This document shows, in pieces, positions 34,747 to 44,823 of a stretch of 64,000 bases of DNA; the first letter of the stretch is position 1, and every line of letters begins with the position of its first letter. Made by a program: the position numbers and the translations under genes. The DNA is from Spirochaetales bacterium. GTDB taxonomy: Bacteria > Spirochaetota > Spirochaetia > DSM-2461. The notes beneath the pieces are model-generated. The model searched no databases. It saw nothing but the letters and a program-made list of their open reading frames with translations, and was not told where the DNA came from. The stretch spans positions 33,063 to 97,062 of the forward strand of contig JAQQAP010000014.1 of NCBI GenBank assembly GCA_028533045.1, in the 5' to 3' direction.

Positions 34747-35316
34747 ATGGGTACAATTAAAGCCGGTGCTATCGATAACAGCATGTTTATTCAGGAAAAG
34801 GGCGATCCCTATTCCGTAGTAGAAAGGGAATTCGTAAACCCCGGAAAGGGTTCCTCCTTCGTAAGACTTAAGCTCAAGAACCTCAAAACAGGCGCAGCCC
34901 TTAAGGTTACTCACAAAGCTCAGGATTCGATGGAGCAGATTGATGTGGAAGACATTGCCTCCCAGTATCTTTATACCGACGGCGAATCGTTCCACTTCAT
35001 GAACAACGATACCTTTGACCAGTACGAAGTACCCGCCAATGTTTTGGGCGACAAAAAGTACTTCCTCATCGAAGGGAATACCTACAAAGTGGTTCAGTGG
35101 GAAGGGGAAACTCTGGACATCAAGCTGCCCCCCAAGATGGACCTGATCGTTACCGAAGCGGCGGAAGGCGTTAAGGGCGACACCGTAACCGGTGCCACCA
35201 AAATCGTTACCGTAGAAACGGGCCTTAATGTTAAGGTACCCATCTTCATCAAGCAGGGTGAAAAAATCCGAATTAACGTGGATACCATGGAGTATCAGGA
35301 GCGAATCAATAACTAA
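34747..35316 (+). CDS. efp: Elongation factor P
   Basis: 189 aa, three beta-barrel domains: KOW-like N-domain, central OB domain (QYLYTDGESFHFMNNDTFDQ) and C-terminal OB domain (VTGATKIVTVETGLNVKVP). Binds between the ribosomal P and E sites and rescues polyproline stalls. The modified loop FVNPGKGSSF places Lys at residue 34, the beta-lysylation site, consistent with the EpmA gene just upstream. AAAGGA lies at good distance from the ATG. It probably has its own promoter. Confidence 0.97.
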   Translation: MGTIKAGAIDNSMFIQEKGDPYSVVEREFVNPGKGSSFVRLKLKNLKTGAALKVTHKAQDSMEQIDVEDIASQYLYTDGESFHFMNNDTFDQYEVPANVLGDKKYFLIEGNTYKVVQWEGETLDIKLPPKMDLIVTEAAEGVKGDTVTGATKIVTVETGLNVKVPIFIKQGEKIRINVDTMEYQERINN

Positions 35317-35332
35317 GAAGGAACTCTCCCAC

Positions 35333-36514
35333 ATATCAAATAAAACGGTTCCCTTCCAGTTCTGCGGCAAGAAGCTAAAACTGGCCCTAACCATGGGTCT
35401 TTTTTCCAGCAATGACGTAGACTCGGGAACCCGGCTCCTCCTCAAAACTCTAGCCAAGGAGACCGATCTGGCCTCCTTCCGTACCATTGCCGACATAGGC
35501 TGCGGCGTGGGGACCATCGGCCTGGCCCTAAAAGCCAATAATCCCGAAGCCCGTGTGATTATGCGGGACCGGGATGCTCTGGCCTGCGCCTACACCCGCT
35601 GGAACGGAGAGATGAACGGAATTGAGCCGGATGTGGTGGAGCAGGAACTCTTTATGACCGGCCTGGAAGAGAATAGTCTGGACCTGCTGGTCACCAATAT
35701 CCCCGCCAAGGCAGGGGACGAGGTAATTGAGGATTTCTTCCTCCGCGCCCCCAACTACCTGACCGAAAAGGGACTTATTGCCCTGGTTATCGTTTCTCCC
35801 CTGCGGGAAGAGGCGGAACGGCTCATGGAAGAGCACGAGGCAGAAATACTCTACCGGGAGCATACCAAAATGCATTCGGTTTACCACTTCCGACGGACCG
35901 ACAGCCGGGGTAAGGATGAAGGATTGACTCCCTACATCCGCCACAGAGGCGATTTTGAGCTGGAAGGACGGGAATACGAAGCGGACACGGTCTACAATGT
36001 TCCCGACTTTGACCTGGTAGGCTGGAAACATCAGCTGGGGGCCAAGCTTCTCAAGCCTCACTCCAAAAGCGGGACCTGGTGCTTCTGGAACCCCGGACAG
36101 GGCCATCTGCCCCTCTGGTTCAGCAGCAAATGCCGTCCCGGAGCGGATCGAATAATCTTAAGCGGCCGGGACATTCTTCAATGCCGCATTACCGAACACA
36201 ATCTGAAGCAAAGCGGTTTTGAAGGAGAACTCCTTCCCCTTTCCCAACCGGGTATATCTTCCCTCCAGGAATCGCTGGAAGAAGACTCTTTAGACCTTCT
36301 TGTGGTGGATCAAAACGACTCCATTCCCCGGAAAGATTGGTGGACGCCTCTCAAAGAGACGGGACTCTCCCTCCTTAAAAAAGGCGGTCTCCTGGTTCTC
36401 TATGGAAAAAGCAGCGATCTACATCAGTTTATGAAAGGCGGGAACCGAGGCTTTACTCCTTTGGGAGATGACCGATACAAGGGAAACCGGGCCTTGGTTC
36501 TGCGAAAGAATTAA
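35333..36514 (+). CDS. RsmC/RlmG-like class I SAM methyltransferase
   Basis: About 393 aa with two Rossmann halves. The first has the small-MTase pattern MGLFSSNDVDSGTRLLLKTL, SAM loop ADIGCGVGTIGLAL and NPPY-like motif IV replaced by VTNIPAKAG. The second has LLVVDQND and KKGGLLVLYGKSS. RsmC and RlmG methylate guanines in rRNA; here motif IV lacks the usual NPPF/Y, so activity or target may differ. The start is unclear: the first ATG outside efp is 35394, which would clip the fold. AAGGA at 35318-35322 points to an ATA codon at 35333. In-frame GTG 35258 lies inside efp. Confidence 0.75.
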   Translation: MSNKTVPFQFCGKKLKLALTMGLFSSNDVDSGTRLLLKTLAKETDLASFRTIADIGCGVGTIGLALKANNPEARVIMRDRDALACAYTRWNGEMNGIEPDVVEQELFMTGLEENSLDLLVTNIPAKAGDEVIEDFFLRAPNYLTEKGLIALVIVSPLREEAERLMEEHEAEILYREHTKMHSVYHFRRTDSRGKDEGLTPYIRHRGDFELEGREYEADTVYNVPDFDLVGWKHQLGAKLLKPHSKSGTWCFWNPGQGHLPLWFSSKCRPGADRIILSGRDILQCRITEHNLKQSGFEGELLPLSQPGISSLQESLEEDSLDLLVVDQNDSIPRKDWWTPLKETGLSLLKKGGLLVLYGKSSDLHQFMKGGNRGFTPLGDDRYKGNRALVLRKN

Positions 36515-38661
36515 ACCGATAGGGTTTCCCAGATTTTCTGAATTAACTCTCTTCCGGAAAAAGGTTTCCCTATAAAAGAGACGTCCCTGTCCAGAATTCC
36601 CCTTTCGTTGATAACACTCGAAGTATAACCGGACATAAAAACCACCTTCGTGTGGGGAAAAATCTTTAATACCTCCCGGGACAAATCCTTTCCGTTCATT
36701 TCGGGCATAACCACATCGGTTAAAAGAATATCGATCGGACGGCCCTCTTCCTTGCAGGCGGCAAGCGCTTCAAAGGGAGAGGTGAAGGTTAAGGCCCGGT
36801 AGCCGTGACCGGTCAGTATTTTTTCCGAAAGCTTAAGAATGGCTTTATCGTCTTCAACAATATAAACCGTCTCTTCTTGTCCTTTCGGAGGAAGGGAGCC
36901 TTTCTTCCCTTTTTTAAGAACAACCGATGAATCACTCCGTTTCAAATAGATTCTAAACGTCGTTCCCCTGCCCGGTTCACTGTAAACATTCACAAAACCG
37001 TCATTCTGCTTGACTATCCCATAAACGGTAGCCAACCCCAGCCCTGTGCCTTCGCCTATTTCCTTAGTCGTAAAAAAGGGCTCAAAAATATTTTCCAAAA
37101 CAGCCGCTTCCATCCCCCTGCCGTTATCGCTTACGGCAAGCATCACATAGTCTCCGGAAACTTCCTCTCCCGAATCCTTTAAAACCTCTCCCTCAAAGCT
37201 CATATTCTTCGTTTCTATAAGAATCCGCCCCACATCGGAGATGGCATCCCGGGCATTTACGCATAAATTGGCCAATATCTGATCAACCTGAGTCGGATCG
37301 ATGAGTATGGGCCAGATATCATCCCCCGGAAGCCATTCAAGACTGACATCTTCCCCGATAAGCCTTCGGAGCATTTTGAGAATATCTTCGATTAAATTGT
37401 TCACAATTATTGATTCCGGCTTCGCCGGCTGCTGCCGGGCAAAGGCAAGAAGTTGGCCGGTGATATTGGATGACCGTTCCGCCGCGTTAAGGATTTCCGT
37501 CATTCCCTCGTAAAGAGGATCATCCTTATCCATATCGTTAAGAATCAGATCGGCATACCCTATAATAATGGAAGAGATGTTATTGTAATCATGTGCGACC
37601 CCGCCGGCCAGTCGCCCCACCGATTCCATTCTCTGCGCTTTAATCAACCGCTCTTCCGCACTTTTCAAGTCGGTAATATCCATAATGGTTTCCATGGAGC
37701 CGTTGAGTACTCCGTCGGCATCCCGCAAAGGCACGGCGGTTCTGAAGTACCAACGGGCGGGGGAATTACTCCCGGTGGAAAAAATAGTTCCCTCAAGGGC
37801 CCCTTCGCTCAGCCGTGAAGGATAAATTTCCTCATCTGTCTTTTCCGGCGTTATCCCTGCGAGAATATAATCGGCAAGCATACTCTTCTCATGTTCATAA
37901 AGAAGACTCCACTGTTTCTTCGTACCTACGACATCTTCCGATGTCAAACCGGAAATCACCTCGCAGAATCGATTCCAGTGCTTAATAACCCCCTTATCGT
38001 CCAGAACATAGGCCGCAATAGGACTGCTATCCAGAATCTGTACCATTTTTGCCCTGCTGTTTTTTAATTCCCGGGCCGCCCTCCGTTCTTCCCGCAGCTT
38101 ATTCTCAAGAGCTCTTACCATGATCCCCAGAGAGATCGTAGCGATTCCATTAAGAAAGATAAACGTTACGGTTGTCACAACCCAGGCGCCCAAATGGGAA
38201 CCGGTAAACCAAACGATAATCCCCCTGGATACCAGGAAGCCAATAACAATCAATATAAGCGAATTGATAAGCAACGTGGCCACTCCCGCATAAACCCCCA
38301 GAAGAAGACAAGCGTGAATGGAAAGGGAAAAAAGCCATATCTTACCGCTTCCCAAAGGACCGACAATAACCAATGCGGTTATGCCCAGAAGATAAAAAAC
38401 CAGAAGCCCCATAATATTGCGAATGATAAAAGGGATTTTCCGAGCAAACAGAATAATGAAGCAGAGGCTATAGGAAAAGGTATAGATGATAAAGTTTACC
38501 CATATTTGATCACGAAAAGCCCGAAGAATACTCATAACATAGGGAAAAACGGCCATGAGGCAGACGCAGGAAAAGATGATGGTAAAGATTCGCTCTCTCC
38601 AACTAAGAATAACATCTTCTTCGACGCAATCGGGTAAATCGGGCAATCTGAAAATCTTCAT
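36511..38661 (-). CDS. Membrane hybrid histidine kinase (PAS, receiver)
   Basis: 716 aa. Six or so membrane helices in residues ~25-190, a coiled linker, PAS (~205-330; [19 protein letters not shown]), HisKA with [19 protein letters not shown] near 353, HATPase with [12 protein letters not shown] and [18 protein letters not shown], and a C-terminal receiver with phospho-Asp in [15 protein letters not shown] near 647. The layout resembles many Gammaproteobacteria and spirochaete HPK4 hybrids. Its stop overlaps the methyltransferase stop by 4 nt. The membrane sensor is not recognised. Confidence 0.92.
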   Translation of the reverse strand: MKIFRLPDLPDCVEEDVILSWRERIFTIIFSCVCLMAVFPYVMSILRAFRDQIWVNFIIYTFSYSLCFIILFARKIPFIIRNIMGLLVFYLLGITALVIVGPLGSGKIWLFSLSIHACLLLGVYAGVATLLINSLILIVIGFLVSRGIIVWFTGSHLGAWVVTTVTFIFLNGIATISLGIMVRALENKLREERRAARELKNSRAKMVQILDSSPIAAYVLDDKGVIKHWNRFCEVISGLTSEDVVGTKKQWSLLYEHEKSMLADYILAGITPEKTDEEIYPSRLSEGALEGTIFSTGSNSPARWYFRTAVPLRDADGVLNGSMETIMDITDLKSAEERLIKAQRMESVGRLAGGVAHDYNNISSIIIGYADLILNDMDKDDPLYEGMTEILNAAERSSNITGQLLAFARQQPAKPESIIVNNLIEDILKMLRRLIGEDVSLEWLPGDDIWPILIDPTQVDQILANLCVNARDAISDVGRILIETKNMSFEGEVLKDSGEEVSGDYVMLAVSDNGRGMEAAVLENIFEPFFTTKEIGEGTGLGLATVYGIVKQNDGFVNVYSEPGRGTTFRIYLKRSDSSVVLKKGKKGSLPPKGQEETVYIVEDDKAILKLSEKILTGHGYRALTFTSPFEALAACKEEGRPIDILLTDVVMPEMNGKDLSREVLKIFPHTKVVFMSGYTSSVINERGILDRDVSFIGKPFSGRELIQKIWETLSV

Positions 38662-38780
38662 AAGTTTTTTCCTAGCATCTCCACGGAAACAGGAATTCTA
38701 ACGGCTATTTATAAGTAGCCTCTGATTAACTTATAAGACATAAAAATGGGATTTTCAAAAATTGTAAGAAAAAAATGAGA

Positions 38781-39494
38781 CTATTTTAGCCCAATATGCT
38801 TCAGAAAGCCCTCGGTGGATCGGTTCAAAACCAGCTCCTTAGGAAAATCCAACTTCTCCAACATCCTGTGGGCATATTCAAAGTCCCCCACCGCACTGGA
38901 ATAATGGGCATCGCTCCCTATAATAATGGGAACCTCCACCCGGCGGCACTCTTCAAAAATCCGCTTAATAAAAATATCCCCCCCCGGCCTGAACGAAGTA
39001 GGCTTGAGGGAACTGTTATTCAGCTCCAAAAGTGTGCCCGTAGCTTTTGAGGCAGCCACCACTTTCTTAATATCAAAGTTGAACCGCACATCGCCGGGAT
39101 GGCCGATAATATTGACCCGGGGATTTTCCATTGTCTTAATCAAAGTGCGGGTGTGCTCCTCCTCGGTACCGAATTTGAGGCAGGGCGGATGGAGACTGGC
39201 AATAACCATTTCCAGGTTTTGCAGGACCTCCTCATCCATATCGATATTTCCCTCAAAGTCAATAATATTGGCTTCCGCCCCTTTAAGAACACGGACACCG
39301 TCAATTACTTCCGGGATAATCCGCAAATTATAGAAATGAAATATATGGGCTCCCCCGGGCATAGCAGGGGCATGGTCGGTCATGGCAATGAGCTTAAGAC
39401 CCTTAGCCTTGGCGGCCGCCACGTTTTCCTGAAGAGAACTGTAGGCGTGGCCCGACGAGATGGTATGGGTATGGGTGTCCAATTCGTAATTCAT
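38781..39494 (-). CDS. PHP-domain phosphoesterase (YcdX-like)
   Basis: 237 aa single PHP domain. Metal ligands are visible in ELDTHTHTISSGHAYSS at the N-terminus, LIAMTDHAPAMPGG, VINIIGHPGDVRFNF-like IGHPGDVRF and IGSDAHYSSAVG. YcdX-type proteins are trinuclear zinc phosphatases; the substrate is not known. A TTG 12 codons upstream is in frame, but it belongs to the -35 box of a promoter whose -10 is 7 nt from ATG 39494, so I start there. Confidence 0.88.
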   Translation of the reverse strand: MNYELDTHTHTISSGHAYSSLQENVAAAKAKGLKLIAMTDHAPAMPGGAHIFHFYNLRIIPEVIDGVRVLKGAEANIIDFEGNIDMDEEVLQNLEMVIASLHPPCLKFGTEEEHTRTLIKTMENPRVNIIGHPGDVRFNFDIKKVVAASKATGTLLELNNSSLKPTSFRPGGDIFIKRIFEECRRVEVPIIIGSDAHYSSAVGDFEYAHRMLEKLDFPKELVLNRSTEGFLKHIGLK

Positions 39495-39501
39495 GGGAGG
39501 T

Positions 39502-39530
39502 ATTTTAGATGAAACCAAAAGTCCTAACAA
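39502..39530 (-). promoter_or_regulatory. PHP-gene promoter, leaderless geometry
   Basis: Minus strand TTGTTA (39525-39530), 17-bp spacer, TAAAAT (39502-39507), then 7 nt to ATG. No Shine-Dalgarno. Confidence 0.65.
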
Positions 39531-39606
39531 GTAAGCCGGTCACACTAATAGAAAATAAACAAAAAACGCCTTTCTCTTCTGCCCCTTATGTGATAGATTT
39601 GTGAAC

Positions 39607-40233
39607 ATGAAAAATACTTTAAAAATATTAACATTTCTTTTCGGGTTCAGCTTACTGTTTTTTTCCTGCGATGACGGTTCGAGTAACAGCAGTAATGATA
39701 GCGATGACAACGGCAGTAACGATAGCAGCAGCTATCAGACGAGTTGGACTCTTTCGGGGATGATTGATTTTACGGGGTTTTATGGTACAGCAGGAACAAG
39801 CGACGTCAAATTCGCAGCTTTCTACGATGACAGTGATGATTTGGACTCTACCCCTATAAAGGTTAGTGAAATCATTACTCTTGGAAATGCCGTTTCTCCC
39901 GGGACTGATGACATAAGCTTTACCCTTAATATAGATGTTTCCGCTCTAACACCAGATTTCAACGACAGGGTGGAACTGATTTGCTGGGATGATGAAGACG
40001 ATAATAATGAATTTGACGATACCTGGAGTACCTATGCAGAAGCCAATGCATCTTGCCCCGACTTTAGAGATGATTACGACTGTAAGATCTGGTTCAATAA
40101 CAGTAGCCTCTATGGTGAAATGGGATGGAAAATTCAAGATGATGATACCACCGACATCGAGGATATCGATATAACCTCTTCAAATTCAGCCTTTACCAAC
40201 CTTGATCTAAATGACGGAGCCATTTTCTGGTAG
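39607..40233 (+). CDS. Acidic low-complexity lipoprotein, unknown function
   Basis: 208 aa. Signal peptide with lipobox LLFFSCDD. The first mature ~30 residues are an Asp/Ser/Asn tract (SNSSNDSDDNGSNDSSS), a likely flexible tether. The rest is an extended beta-type domain rich in Asp (FAAFYDDSDDLDSTP, WDDEDDNNEFDD, DDDTTDIEDIDITSS) that could bind calcium; I recognise no family. GTG 39601 is in frame, but ATG 39607 lies 7 nt after a TAGATT -10-like box with TTTCTC 17 bp upstream. Monocistronic. Confidence 0.78.
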   Translation: MKNTLKILTFLFGFSLLFFSCDDGSSNSSNDSDDNGSNDSSSYQTSWTLSGMIDFTGFYGTAGTSDVKFAAFYDDSDDLDSTPIKVSEIITLGNAVSPGTDDISFTLNIDVSALTPDFNDRVELICWDDEDDNNEFDDTWSTYAEANASCPDFRDDYDCKIWFNNSSLYGEMGWKIQDDDTTDIEDIDITSSNSAFTNLDLNDGAIFW

Positions 40234-40376
40234 AATACTCCCCCCGCTCCGGCGGGGCATTACTCCTATTCCCCCTAATTCACCCCAAACTATAGATTTC
40301 TTTCCCCCATTATGCTAAAACACTAAGATATCTCTGAATCTCCCCCCCGGGAGACCAGACACAAAAGGTGAAAAAA

Positions 40377-41486
40377 ATGTTAAAGACCGGTTTTATCGGA
40401 TGGCGCGGCATGGTGGGTTCCGTACTTATGGGACGCATGAAGGAAGAGAAGGATTTCGACGGAATGGAGTCCCACTTCTTTACCACCAGTCAGACAGGAC
40501 AGAAAGGTCCCGGTTACGGTACCGGCCCGGAACTCCTCAAGGACGCTAAGGATATAAACCTTCTTAAAGAGATGGACATCATCGTTACCTGTCAGGGCGG
40601 CTCCTACACGGAAGAAGTGTACCCCAAACTCCGAAGCGAAGGCTGGAAGGGCTACTGGGTCGATGCAGCCTCTACCCTCCGCATGGCAGACGACTCTATC
40701 ATCATTCTCGATCCGGTTAACAGAAATGTTATTGACGACGCCCTGGCGGCCGGTACAAAAACCTTCGTAGGAGGAAACTGTACCGTAAGTCTTATGCTGA
40801 TGGGGATCGCCGGTCTTTTCCGGGAAGGGGCTGTTGAATGGCTCTCCTCCATGACCTACCAGTCCGCCTCCGGTGCGGGGGCTCGTAATATGCGGGAGCT
40901 GGTTAAGCAGATGCAGATTATCGGAAACACTCCGGCCCAGTTGGACGATCCGGCCAGCGCTATTCTGGACATCGATCGCCAGGTTTCCGATGTGATTCGT
41001 TCGGAAGCCTTCCCCACAGCCCAGTTTGGCGCCCCTCTGGCGGGAAGCCTGATTCCCTGGATAGACAAGCCCGTAGCGGACGGTCAGACCAAGGAAGAGT
41101 GGAAAGGTTTTGCCGAAACAAACAAGATTCTCCGCAGTGAAAAACCCATCCCCATTGACGGGCTCTGTGTACGTGTGGGCGCCATGCGCTGCCACAGCCA
41201 GGCCCTCACCATCAAACTAACCAAAGACTACCCTCTGAATGAGCTGGAAGATATGATTAAAAGCTCCTCCGATTGGGCCCGCTTCGTTCCCAATGAGAAG
41301 GAAGCCACCCTTAAAGAGCTTTCTCCCGCCTTTGCCTCGGGAACACTTACCGTGCCGGTAGGACGGGTCCACAAAATGAACATGGGCCCCGAATACCTTA
41401 CCGCTTTTACCGTGGGAGACCAACTCCTTTGGGGAGCGGCGGAACCGCTTAGAAGAATGATTAAAATTATTCGAGGCGATTTGTAA
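40377..41486 (+). CDS. asd: Aspartate-semialdehyde dehydrogenase
   Basis: 369 aa, E. coli-type Asd. Reduces aspartyl phosphate to aspartate semialdehyde with NADPH, feeding lysine, diaminopimelate, threonine and methionine synthesis. NADP loop [15 protein letters not shown] at the N-terminus, catalytic Cys in [12 protein letters not shown] near 138, and [13 protein letters not shown]. An earlier GTG at 40368 is in frame, but GGTG sits 7 nt before ATG 40377 and that start matches the family N-terminus. Confidence 0.96.
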   Translation: MLKTGFIGWRGMVGSVLMGRMKEEKDFDGMESHFFTTSQTGQKGPGYGTGPELLKDAKDINLLKEMDIIVTCQGGSYTEEVYPKLRSEGWKGYWVDAASTLRMADDSIIILDPVNRNVIDDALAAGTKTFVGGNCTVSLMLMGIAGLFREGAVEWLSSMTYQSASGAGARNMRELVKQMQIIGNTPAQLDDPASAILDIDRQVSDVIRSEAFPTAQFGAPLAGSLIPWIDKPVADGQTKEEWKGFAETNKILRSEKPIPIDGLCVRVGAMRCHSQALTIKLTKDYPLNELEDMIKSSSDWARFVPNEKEATLKELSPAFASGTLTVPVGRVHKMNMGPEYLTAFTVGDQLLWGAAEPLRRMIKIIRGDL

Positions 41487-41521
41487 AAATCCTTTATAAA
41501 CCTTCCACGTCTTTTTGAGAT

Positions 41522-41553
41522 AACCCGGCGGCTTCTGCAATAGTCGCCGGGTT
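41522..41553 (+). terminator. Probable terminator of asd
   Basis: AACCCGGCG pairs perfectly with CGCCGGGTT around a 14-nt loop. The T-tract is short (TTTA), so termination may be partial. Confidence 0.55.
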
Positions 41554-41610
41554 TACCCCCAACACTTAAAGATTCTTGGCATTTTCCCAAGAGGACCACT
41601 ATCTCCTTAC

Positions 41611-41640
41611 TTGACAAGAAAAACGCCCATCCCCTATGAT
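41611..41640 (+). promoter_or_regulatory. Promoter of the ECF operon
   Basis: TTGACA (41611-41616), 18-bp spacer, TATGAT (41635-41640). Leader about 35 nt with GAGG before ATG 41682. Confidence 0.65.
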
Positions 41641-41681
41641 TAGACCATCGCTTGGATTCACACGAACCGGGACGAGGTAAA

Positions 41682-43352
41682 ATGAAATATATAGAAATAA
41701 AAAAAGCAAGCTTCGCCTATGGTACGGAAGAAAATCCGGTTGTAAGGCAACTGTCAGTAACAATTAACCACGGGGAATTTGCCGTCATTGCGGGCAGCAA
41801 TGGTTCCGGTAAAAGTACCCTTCTTAGGCTCATGAACGGTTTGCTCCTCCCTCAGGAAGGCGAGGTAATTACAGCCGGGATGAGTACTTCCAACCCCAAT
41901 CTCATACTTCCCATTAGAAAAACAACGGGCATGGTCTTTCAGAACCCGGAAAACCAGTTAAGCGCCACCGTAGTGGAAGAGGATGTGGCCTTTGGGCCGG
42001 AAAACCTGGCCTTTAGCAGCGAAGAAATGACAAAGGCTGTGGAAGAAGCCCTGGATCTTACGGGCCTGACCGAACAAAAAAGCCGCTCCACCACTGCCCT
42101 GAGCGCAGGCCAGCTCCAGCGTCTGGCCCTGGCCGGTGTCCTGGCCATGAAACCCCGCTGCCTTCTTCTTGACGAACCGACCAGTATGCTCAACCCCCAA
42201 GCCCGGCACAGTTTCATGGAACTGATTCACCGGCTCAACCGGGAAAAAGGCCTGACAGTGGTTATGGTATCCCACCATGAACGGGAAATACTAAGCGCCT
42301 CCCGGTTGATCGTAATGGACAAGGGACAGATTGTACGGGATGGAAAACCAAAGGATATAATGAAGGAAGAGAGCCTGGAACAGTGGGGCCTTCTGCCACC
42401 TCCCTCACTGGAAGCTGTTCGTCATCTTCAAAACAGGGGCCTTTCTCTTCCGGAAACCACCGAAGAGGAGGCACTGACCGATTCTCTCAAATCCCTGGGA
42501 AAAGAAGCCCAAACCACGCTATGGGAAAAATTTCCTCTCCTAAGCAACCGATCCCTTAAGGAGAAGGACCACTCGCTCCCTATTGATGTACAGAACATAA
42601 GCCACGACTACCTCAAAGGCACCCTTCTCAAACATCGGGCCCTCTCCGAGGTAAGTCTAAAGGCTGCAAGCGGAGAATGTCTCTGTCTCATAGGAACCAC
42701 CGGCTCGGGGAAGTCCACCCTTCTCCAACACCTTAACGGCCTCCTTTTGGCAGACGAGGGCCAAGTCAGCCTTTTAAATACAATACTGGGGCCGGAAACA
42801 AGGGACGAAGAGGTTATCTCCCTCAGAAGACAAATCGGCTTGGTTATGCAGAGACCGGAAAAACAGCTTTTTGAACGATTTGTAGGGGACGACGTCGCCT
42901 TTGCCCCCAAACAGGCGGGACTGACCGGGAAGAAACTGGCCCGGAGAGTCAAATGGGCCATGGACCTGGCCGGTCTTCCCTTTACCCAATTCAAGGACCG
43001 CCCCATTTATGCCCTCTCCGGCGGGGAGAAACGAAAGGCCGCCCTGGCGGGAGTTTTGGCGCTCCAGCCCCGCGTTCTTCTGCTGGACGAACCCTCCGCC
43101 GGCCTCGATCCCCTCTCCCGTAGGGAGCTGCACCGCATCCTCATTAACCTCCGCGAACAGGGAACCACACTGGTTATCGCCACCCATGATATGGACGAAG
43201 CCGCCCTTCTGGGGCACCGAATTGTGCTGATGGAGAGGGGAAAAGCGGTCATGAACGGCTCTCCGGCGCAGGTTTTCTCCCGGGGAGAAGAGTTGCGCCA
43301 CCGGGGTCTGGAACCGCCCTTTATCAAGAGAATTGAGGAGGCCCTAGCGTGA
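41682..43352 (+). CDS. Fused double ATPase of an ECF transporter (EcfA1-EcfA2 in one chain)
   Basis: 556 aa with two complete ABC ATPase domains. First: Walker A AGSNGSGKSTLLRLMNG near 38, signature LSAGQLQRLALAGVL near 139, Walker B CLLLDEPTSM. Second: Walker A GTTGSGKSTLLQHLNG near 336, signature LSGGEKRKAALAGVL near 444, Walker B VLLLDEPSAGLDP. Both Q-loops read FQNPENQL or MQRPEKQL, typical of EcfA. A TTG at 41652 is in frame, but GAGG favours ATG 41682. It overlaps ecfT by 4 nt. Confidence 0.93.
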   Translation: MKYIEIKKASFAYGTEENPVVRQLSVTINHGEFAVIAGSNGSGKSTLLRLMNGLLLPQEGEVITAGMSTSNPNLILPIRKTTGMVFQNPENQLSATVVEEDVAFGPENLAFSSEEMTKAVEEALDLTGLTEQKSRSTTALSAGQLQRLALAGVLAMKPRCLLLDEPTSMLNPQARHSFMELIHRLNREKGLTVVMVSHHEREILSASRLIVMDKGQIVRDGKPKDIMKEESLEQWGLLPPPSLEAVRHLQNRGLSLPETTEEEALTDSLKSLGKEAQTTLWEKFPLLSNRSLKEKDHSLPIDVQNISHDYLKGTLLKHRALSEVSLKAASGECLCLIGTTGSGKSTLLQHLNGLLLADEGQVSLLNTILGPETRDEEVISLRRQIGLVMQRPEKQLFERFVGDDVAFAPKQAGLTGKKLARRVKWAMDLAGLPFTQFKDRPIYALSGGEKRKAALAGVLALQPRVLLLDEPSAGLDPLSRRELHRILINLREQGTTLVIATHDMDEAALLGHRIVLMERGKAVMNGSPAQVFSRGEELRHRGLEPPFIKRIEEALA

Positions 43353-44215
43353 AAGAACTGGATTTTACCCAAAAAGCGTCTCTGGGACAGTACCTCCCGG
43401 GCAACTCCTTTCTCCACCATCTAATTCCCCAGGTCAAACTGGCCGGTATTATCCTCCTCACTGGGGGAACCCTCTACACCTCCCCCCTGCTGGGAACCCT
43501 TTTTAGCTTGCTGGCGGTCATGGTTCTGGGAAAACTAGCCCGGGTTCCCACCCGCTTTCTCCTAAGAAACGTAAAACCGATAATCCCCTTTCTCTCACTC
43601 ATTGCCCTCATGCAACTCTTCTTCACCAACACCGGAGAGAGCCCTGTTCTTTGGGAGTTAGGCCGATTCACCATAAGCGAAGGGGGCCTCTACAACGGAC
43701 TGGCCGTCTTTTTCCGTTTCTTCTCACTCATGGGACTTTTTACCCTATTCACCGCCGTCACCCCCTCCCGAGAGATTGGCCACGGCACGGAAAACCTTAC
43801 GGCCCCCCTGGCAAAAATCGGCTTTCCCTCCCACGCCTTCTCCCTTATTATCACCATAACATTCCGCTTCATCCCCATCCTAACCGGAGAAGCTGAGTAT
43901 CTCATAAAGGCCCAGGCCTCCCGAGGCGCCCGCATAGGCATGGGGAAAAATCCCCTTAAAAAAATAGCCTCCTACCTCCCCTTACTGGTTCCCCTTTTCA
44001 TCTCTTCTCTTCAGAGGGCGGAACAGTTGGCGGAAGCCATGGAAGCCCGCTGTTACCAGAAAGGGGAAAAACGAAGCCGCTATGTAAACTACCCCTTCGC
44101 CCTGCGCGACGGGCTAAGTCTCATAATTATTGCAATATTAACGTCGGTCCTCATCCTCCTCCAACAGGAAGCTTGGGAAGAGGCGCTGATTCCGTTCATA
44201 AGGAGTTTTTTATGA
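43349..44215 (+). CDS. ecfT: ECF transporter transmembrane component EcfT
   Basis: 288 aa, five or so membrane helices with the two coupling-helix motifs of EcfT: SRGARIGMGKNPLKKIASY and AEQLAEAMEARCYQKGEKR (A-R-G/C pattern). It couples the ATPases to the S component. GTG start overlaps the ATPase stop. Its stop TGA overlaps the ATG of the S-component gene. The first ~25 residues resemble the usual amphipathic EcfT N-terminus (SLGQYLPGNSFLHHLIPQVK). Confidence 0.92.
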   Translation: MKELDFTQKASLGQYLPGNSFLHHLIPQVKLAGIILLTGGTLYTSPLLGTLFSLLAVMVLGKLARVPTRFLLRNVKPIIPFLSLIALMQLFFTNTGESPVLWELGRFTISEGGLYNGLAVFFRFFSLMGLFTLFTAVTPSREIGHGTENLTAPLAKIGFPSHAFSLIITITFRFIPILTGEAEYLIKAQASRGARIGMGKNPLKKIASYLPLLVPLFISSLQRAEQLAEAMEARCYQKGEKRSRYVNYPFALRDGLSLIIIAILTSVLILLQQEAWEEALIPFIRSFL

Positions 44216-44823
44216 AAAACAGTTTAGATCTCAGAAAGATCACCGTGGCCGGAGTCCTCTCCGCCGTAGCCGTTGTCCTGGGAATTACCCCCTTTGGTAT
44301 CATTCCCTGGTTTTCCGGGGCGTCCATCACCATTATGCACGTACCGGTTATCATTGCTGCCATTTTGGAAGGCCCTATTGTCGGGATGATTGTGGGACTG
44401 ATTTTTGGGGTGTCCAGCCTGATTAAAGCCGCCGTTCAGCCCCTGGGAATCCTGGATCCCTACTTTACCAATCCTCTTGTATCGGTCTTGCCCCGTATCC
44501 TTATTGGCTTAGTTACCTGGGCCATATACCGGGGTATCAAGCGCTGGGAACTCCCCGCCGTCATCATCGCTTCCGTACTGGGAAGTCTCACCAACACGAT
44601 TCTCGTAGTCGGTTCTCTGGGGCTTTTTGCCAACATTAACTGGGAAGAGATGTTGGGCATTAGTTACTGGCCCCTCTTTGGTACCATTTTTGTGGCCAAC
44701 GGCGTACCCGAAGCCATTGGAGCCGCCCTTATCACCACCGCAGTCGTCGTTGCCTGGAAGAGACTGGACCGGGGTAAAAAGAGCTCTAACCTGGCAGACA
44801 TAAGCGATGAGGAGACCGAATAA
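44212..44823 (+). CDS. ECF transporter S component, probably for pantothenate
   Basis: 203 aa, six membrane helices, S-component family (VAGVLSAVAVVLGITPFG, ASITIMHVPVIIAAILEGP, VGMIVGLIFGVSSLIKAA). S components bind one vitamin or metal. The coaX gene overlaps the stop by one base (TAATG), so pantothenate is the likely cargo, like PanT; this rests on context. An extra 13 codons upstream are in frame, but AAGGAG precedes ATG 44212. Confidence 0.87.
   Translation: MKNSLDLRKITVAGVLSAVAVVLGITPFGIIPWFSGASITIMHVPVIIAAILEGPIVGMIVGLIFGVSSLIKAAVQPLGILDPYFTNPLVSVLPRILIGLVTWAIYRGIKRWELPAVIIASVLGSLTNTILVVGSLGLFANINWEEMLGISYWPLFGTIFVANGVPEAIGAALITTAVVVAWKRLDRGKKSSNLADISDEETE

Noticed and set aside
40262..40376. 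Lysine riboswitch upstream of asd
   Set aside because: The 143-bp gap is too short and shows none of the conserved L-box core; only a small CCCCGC/GCGGGG hairpin after the lipoprotein gene.
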